Part shown: in pieces, positions 15,007-18,082 of the stretch
Numbering within the stretch: the stretch's first letter is position 1
Layout: every line of letters begins with the position of its first letter
Source of the DNA: JBOHUX01 sp050734915
GTDB lineage: Bacteria; Chloroflexota; Dormibacteria; Dormibacterales; Dormibacteraceae
NCBI GenBank assembly: GCA_050734915.1
Contig: JBOHUX010000032.1
Coordinates: forward strand, 1-18,082
Reading direction: 5' to 3'
Length of the DNA stretch: 18,082 nucleotides
Position numbers and translations under genes: made by a program
Notes under the pieces: generated by a model
The model's input: the letters and a program-made list of their open reading frames with translations, nothing else
Database searches by the model: none
Told to the model about the DNA's origin: nothing

Positions 15007-15197
15007 GTGCCCCCGACACTCGCGGGCAGCCGGCAGGCCCGCTGGTCCCCCCCACCGTAGACGGTGGTCAGCGCTCCCCGGCTGCTCACCACCTCTTCGA
15101 GCATCGAGGCTGACCAGGCTCCGTCTCCAGAGACCCGACCGGAGTCGCGGGCGTCCAGGAAGGCCTGCCCGCAGGTTCTTCGAACAAGGGGTGGGAG

Positions 15198-15270
15198 AGC
15201 GGGAGACGGGACTCGAACCCGCTACCTCAACCTTGGGAAGGTCGCGCTCTGCCAGGTGAGCTACTCCCGC
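15198..15270 (-). tRNA. tRNA-Gly (anticodon CCC)
   Basis: On the minus strand the gene folds as a complete cloverleaf of 73 nt: acceptor GCGGGAG/CTCCCGC (seven perfect pairs), D stem GCTC/GAGC, anticodon stem CGACC/GGTTG with loop TTCCCAA (anticodon CCC), a 5-nt variable loop, and T stem GCGGG/CCCGT with the loop TTCGAGT. The discriminator is U, as normal for bacterial tRNA-Gly. CCA is not encoded. It lies between the guanylyltransferase gene and the purine operon, all on the same strand. Confidence 0.96.
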
Positions 15271-15281
15271 GCCGCCCGCCT

Positions 15282-15287
15282 AGTTTA
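15282..15287 (-). promoter_or_regulatory. Possible -10 element for tRNA-Gly
   Basis: TAAACT on the minus strand ends 11 nt before the tRNA 5' end, giving a transcription start a few bases ahead of the tRNA. It stands out as AT-rich in very GC-rich DNA. No clear -35 box. Confidence 0.4.
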
Positions 15288-15301
15288 GAGGCTGAGCCGC
15301 A

Positions 15302-15314
15302 GGGCGCCGCGCCC
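15302..15314. terminator. GC-rich inverted repeat after the guanylyltransferase gene, possible hairpin
   Basis: GGGCGC, one base, GCGCCC: a perfect inverted repeat just downstream of the stop at 15325 and upstream of the tRNA promoter. It could slow or end transcription of the guanylyltransferase mRNA, but no T-run follows, so a terminator role is only a guess. Confidence 0.25.
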
Positions 15315-15324
15315 GCGCCCGCCA

Positions 15325-17847
15325 TCAGCCCGAATCCAGGACCGGCTCCAGCGGCGGCTCCTCCGCCACCACCTCGCGCACCAGGGAGGTGTATTCGTCG
15401 ACCAGCCTGTCCGCCTGCCCCTGCTCGTGGGTGGACGCGATCACGTGATATGCGGGGCGATCGGCGTCCGGCACCAGCAGCACCCAGCCACGGTCCACGA
15501 ACAGCTTGACCCCGTCGGTGAGGTCCATCCGTTCTTTGAGGTGGCGCTGGATGACCGTGCGCATGACCCGACCCTTGGCGTCCCAGGGGCAGAACTCGGT
15601 GCGGGCACGATAGCCCGCCGCCGGCAGCCGGAGGCGAAGCGAGCTCAGCGTCGCGCCGGTGACGGCCATCAGCTCGAGCGTGCGAGCGGCGGTGTAGATG
15701 GCGTCGAACGCGACCTGGAACGCCGGCCAGCAGTATCCGCCGTTGCCGTCGGAGGCGAGCACCGTTTCGGGATGCTGTGCCGATCGCAGGACCGCGCCCG
15801 GCGTCAGCTTGGTGGGCAGGAAGCGGCCGCCCAGGCTGTCAGCCAGCAGGCTGAAGGCGAGCGAGGTCGACGCCGGGCCCAGGAGCAGCCCCGGCCCGGC
15901 CAGCAGCGTCAGCTGGGCGAGCACTCCGAAGGCGACGTCGTGCCCCAGCACCTCTCCGGTCTCGTCGATCAGGATGCAGCGCTCGCCGGGGACGTCGATG
16001 AACACGCCCAGGTTGGCTCCCACCGCCTTGACGATCACCCCCATCTCCTCCAGGCGGAGGCGGAAGACGTCCGCGCCCTGGGCGATTGTCCGCTCCTCCA
16101 CGGAGGCGTTGAGCGGGATCACGTCACACCCCAGCCGCGCCAGGATGGGGCCCAGCGCCAGCGCGGCCGGCCCGTTGTCGTAGTCAACGAGCACCTTGAA
16201 CCGGACGGGCCGGACCGCCGCTCCGTCCAGGTGGCCGAGCAGGTCGCCCACGTAGGCATCCAGCGTGCCGGCCGGGGCACTGATGCTCCCCATCTCGTCG
16301 TAAGTGACCCGCCGGACGTCCTCCCGGAAGAAGAGGTTCTCGAGCCGCCGCTCGGTTCGCTTGTCGAGGTCGAGACCGTGCTGGTCCAGGATCCGGATGT
16401 CCGCCGAGCGCGGGTCGAGGGGCGAGCTCTGGACGTGGACGGCACCCGAGCCGAGCCGGCGGGCATGGTGCCGCGCGGTGGGCACGGAGAGCACCGAGAG
16501 GTCTTCGATGTCGGCCCCCGCCGATGTGATGCCCGACATCAGGGCCCGCAGGATCATCCGCGCCGAGCGCGAGGTGTCGCGGGAGACCGCCAGCGTCGCT
16601 CCCCGGGGATGGATGGCACCGATCGCGGCGCCGAGCCGGGCCGCGAACTCGGGCGTGAACTCGACGTTGGTGAGCCCGGTCAGCCCGTAGGAGGTGAACA
16701 GCCCCCGCTTCCAGGACCCCGCCCAGACGACCGACTCCCGCACCACCGCGCCTGCCTCCACCTCCTTGTTGGGCCAGATCCGGACGTTGGCGTTGACCAC
16801 CGAGCCCGCCCCCACGACCACCTCGCTGCCGATCACGCTTCCCTCCTCCAGCAGGCAGTTGTCCTTGAGGGTGACCGACCGGCAGACCACCGCGCCCCGC
16901 AGCCGCGAGCCCTCCCCGATGTAGGTGTGGTCCCAGACGATGGAGTTGGAGAGCTTGGCGCCGGCGTCGATGGTCGTGTACCCGCCGATGGCGCAGGCTC
17001 CGTTGAGCCAGACCCCGGAGCGGATCCGGGACCCGGGGCCGATCACCGCGGGCCCGTCGACGCGGGCGTCCGGGGACACGTCGGCGTCCTCGGCCACCCA
17101 AATGCGCTCGCCGATCCGGAGCCCCGGCAGATCGACCTTCACCAGGCCGTTGAGGCAGTCGAAGTTCGCCTTCAGGTAGGCCCCGTGGCTCCCCACGTCC
17201 TCCCAGTAGCCGTCTGCGACCCAGCCGTAGACCGGCTGGCCACGTTCGAGCAGCCGGGGGAAGACGTCGCCGGACCAGTCGGCTACGGCATCCTTCTCGA
17301 AGTGCTCGAAGACCGCCGGCTCGAGGACGTAGATGCCCGTGTTGGCGAGGTCGCTGAACACTTCTCCCCAGGACGGCTTCTCGAGGAAGCGCTGGACGGC
17401 TCCGCCCGCATCGATGACCACGACGCCGTACTCGAGCGGATTGGCGACCGGCTTGAGCACGATGGTCGCCATCGCTCCGCGCTCCTTGTGGAAGCCGATG
17501 GCGGCGTCGAGGTCGATGTCGGTGAGCGCGTCGCCGCTGACGACGAGGAAGGTCTCGCCGAGCTGGTCGTGGACCAGCCTGACCGCGCCCGCCGTCCCCA
17601 GCGGCGAGTCCTCGACCGAGTAGGTGAGCGCGATCCCCGAATCGGAGCCGTCGCCGAAGTAGTTCCGGATGCCGGCCCCAAGGTACTGGACGGTCGCGAT
17701 CACGTCGCGGACGTGATGGCGCCGCAGGTGCAGAAGGATGTGCTCCATGATCGGGCGGCCAGCCACCGGGACGAGCGGCTTGGGCCGGGTGCTGGTCAGG
17801 GGGCGGAGTCTCGAGCCCTCGCCGCCGGCCATGACGACCGCCTTCAT
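15325..17847 (-). CDS. Mannose-1-phosphate guanylyltransferase fused to a degenerate phosphomannomutase domain
   Basis: Encodes 840 residues in three parts. Residues 1-230 are a nucleotidyltransferase with 'GGEGSRLRPLT' and 'RPKPLVPV', the NTP-binding signature, then 'VVSGDALTDID' and 'EYGVVVID'. Residues about 250-375 are a left-handed beta-helix of hexapeptide repeats. Residues about 385-840 have the four-domain layout of phosphomannomutase/phosphoglucomutase. The first part makes GDP-mannose or a related NDP-sugar for cell-surface glycans in the cytoplasm. The mutase active-site loops are altered: the TASHNP serine loop reads QSSPLDP (473-479), the metal loop DGDGDR reads DVPGER (618-623), the sugar loop reads DGNGGY (700-705), and the phosphate loop RPSGTEP reads VPDADRP (792-798). 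Similar three-part proteins are known from actinobacteria and cyanobacteria. The ATG at 17847 has no ribosome binding site but a TAGGAT 9 nt upstream. Confidence 0.92.
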   Translation of the reverse strand: MKAVVMAGGEGSRLRPLTSTRPKPLVPVAGRPIMEHILLHLRRHHVRDVIATVQYLGAGIRNYFGDGSDSGIALTYSVEDSPLGTAGAVRLVHDQLGETFLVVSGDALTDIDLDAAIGFHKERGAMATIVLKPVANPLEYGVVVIDAGGAVQRFLEKPSWGEVFSDLANTGIYVLEPAVFEHFEKDAVADWSGDVFPRLLERGQPVYGWVADGYWEDVGSHGAYLKANFDCLNGLVKVDLPGLRIGERIWVAEDADVSPDARVDGPAVIGPGSRIRSGVWLNGACAIGGYTTIDAGAKLSNSIVWDHTYIGEGSRLRGAVVCRSVTLKDNCLLEEGSVIGSEVVVGAGSVVNANVRIWPNKEVEAGAVVRESVVWAGSWKRGLFTSYGLTGLTNVEFTPEFAARLGAAIGAIHPRGATLAVSRDTSRSARMILRALMSGITSAGADIEDLSVLSVPTARHHARRLGSGAVHVQSSPLDPRSADIRILDQHGLDLDKRTERRLENLFFREDVRRVTYDEMGSISAPAGTLDAYVGDLLGHLDGAAVRPVRFKVLVDYDNGPAALALGPILARLGCDVIPLNASVEERTIAQGADVFRLRLEEMGVIVKAVGANLGVFIDVPGERCILIDETGEVLGHDVAFGVLAQLTLLAGPGLLLGPASTSLAFSLLADSLGGRFLPTKLTPGAVLRSAQHPETVLASDGNGGYCWPAFQVAFDAIYTAARTLELMAVTGATLSSLRLRLPAAGYRARTEFCPWDAKGRVMRTVIQRHLKERMDLTDGVKLFVDRGWVLLVPDADRPAYHVIASTHEQGQADRLVDEYTSLVREVVAEEPPLEPVLDSG

Positions 17848-17856
17848 GTTCGTATC

Positions 17857-17862
17857 ATCCTA
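17857..17862 (-). promoter_or_regulatory. Possible -10 element for the guanylyltransferase gene
   Basis: TAGGAT on the minus strand, 9 nt before the ATG at 17847. With no Shine-Dalgarno sequence in the 9 nt, transcription from here would give a nearly leaderless mRNA. No clear -35 box. Confidence 0.38.
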
Positions 17863-18082
17863 GAGTTGCCTCCGGAAACCCTGACCGGATCTGAGACCCC
17901 CAAGGCGACCCATCTGCCGCGTTGCCTGCCGCGGGCGGTCGGGCGCGTATGTCGGCTACGCTTCCTCCCCCTCTGGACCACCTGGCTGCCTGAGCTCTCG
18001 ACCCGATTCCCGGCGGCGCCTCTAGATGAGTGATTCCTAATGGCGGCGAGAGATTCGGTGTCCAGGTGCCCCACCCCCGGGT
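17863..18082. other. Right-end region without a convincing gene
   Basis: I see no supported gene here. A 76-codon minus frame exists (down to 17844), but its product is Arg/Ser/Gly-rich without pattern and it spans the promoter region. A plus-strand ATG at 18040 opens a frame that reaches the window edge after 14 codons and may be the start of a divergent gene, but has no ribosome binding site. A small inverted repeat TCCGG-N9-CCGGA near 17872-17890 is the only other structure. Confidence 0.5.

Noticed and set aside
15121..15197. Possible tRNA terminator or second RNA gene downstream of tRNA-Gly (CCTGC-GG-GCAGG and CTCCG/CGGAG pairs)
   Set aside because: Stems of only five pairs, no T-run, no cloverleaf; not supportable.
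15427..18033. 868-codon open frame on the plus strand opposite the guanylyltransferase fusion
   Set aside because: It is antisense to a clearly conserved protein; its translation is a His/Arg/Asp/Gly-rich mix without any domain. Such long antisense frames arise from high third-position GC.
17844..18074. 76-codon minus-strand frame upstream of the guanylyltransferase gene, with ATGA-like overlap
   Set aside because: Arg/Ser/Gly-rich with no pattern, mixed third-position composition, and covers the probable promoter of the following gene.
18040..18082. Plus-strand ATG opening a frame to the window edge
   Set aside because: Only 14 codons visible and no ribosome binding site; cannot be judged.
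1..18082. CRISPR arrays, insertion sequences, phage or defence genes
   Set aside because: No direct repeats with regular spacers, no transposase or integrase motifs, and no foreign base composition seen anywhere in the window.

Overview
The DNA is very GC-rich (by eye above 70%), densely packed and rich in GTG/TTG starts and overlapping genes. The tRNA gene has no encoded CCA. The mix of a Tad-type pilus/secretion operon, a three-part GDP-mannose pyrophosphorylase with a decayed phosphomannomutase domain, and purine-ring hydroxylase genes suggests an uncultured high-GC bacterium of the Actinobacteriota/Chloroflexota sort or a similarly GC-rich soil lineage. This placement is inference from gene style; no marker gene settles it.

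Layout. (1) 1-4127, minus strand: a Tad/Flp-type operon read cpaB, ParA-like ATPase, cpaF/tadA ATPase, tadB, tadC; tadC runs off the left edge. All junctions overlap by 4-10 nt. (2) 4128-5109: a regulatory gap with a perfect 21-bp inverted repeat, an unrecognised helical protein gene (+), and a small convergent ORF (-). (3) 5110-8268, plus strand: an acetyl-CoA-synthetase-like acyl-CoA ligase followed 6 nt later by a CynX/NimT-like MFS transporter. (4) 8277-14925 or slightly further, minus strand: a purine catabolism operon read adenine deaminase, FAD subunit, 2Fe-2S subunit, 8-oxoguanine deaminase-like amidohydrolase, molybdopterin subunit of xanthine dehydrogenase. (5) tRNA-Gly(CCC), minus. 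(6) 15325-17847, minus: mannose-1-phosphate guanylyltransferase / left-handed beta-helix / degenerate phosphomannomutase fusion. (7) 17848-18082: promoter region and no convincing gene.

How the genes work together. The purine operon would take adenine to hypoxanthine (Ade), then hypoxanthine to xanthine to urate (the three-subunit Xdh), while the amidohydrolase could feed 8-oxoguanine directly into urate. No uricase, XdhC-type maturation factor or obvious purine permease of a classical family is present. The Tad genes form the inner-membrane motor of a pilus or secretion machine; no pilin, prepilin peptidase or secretin lies inside the window. The guanylyltransferase supplies GDP-mannose or a related sugar nucleotide for envelope glycans.

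Most notable points: adenine deaminase whose conserved N-terminus extends upstream of every canonical start codon; all four active-site loops of the phosphomannomutase domain altered; a ParA-like ATPase lacking the P-loop lysine; the 21-bp palindrome at 4220-4240; and a bidirectional triple-stop repeat between two convergent genes. I did not find a clearly new multi-gene system; the two small genes at 4.2-5.1 kb beside the Tad operon are the least explained part.
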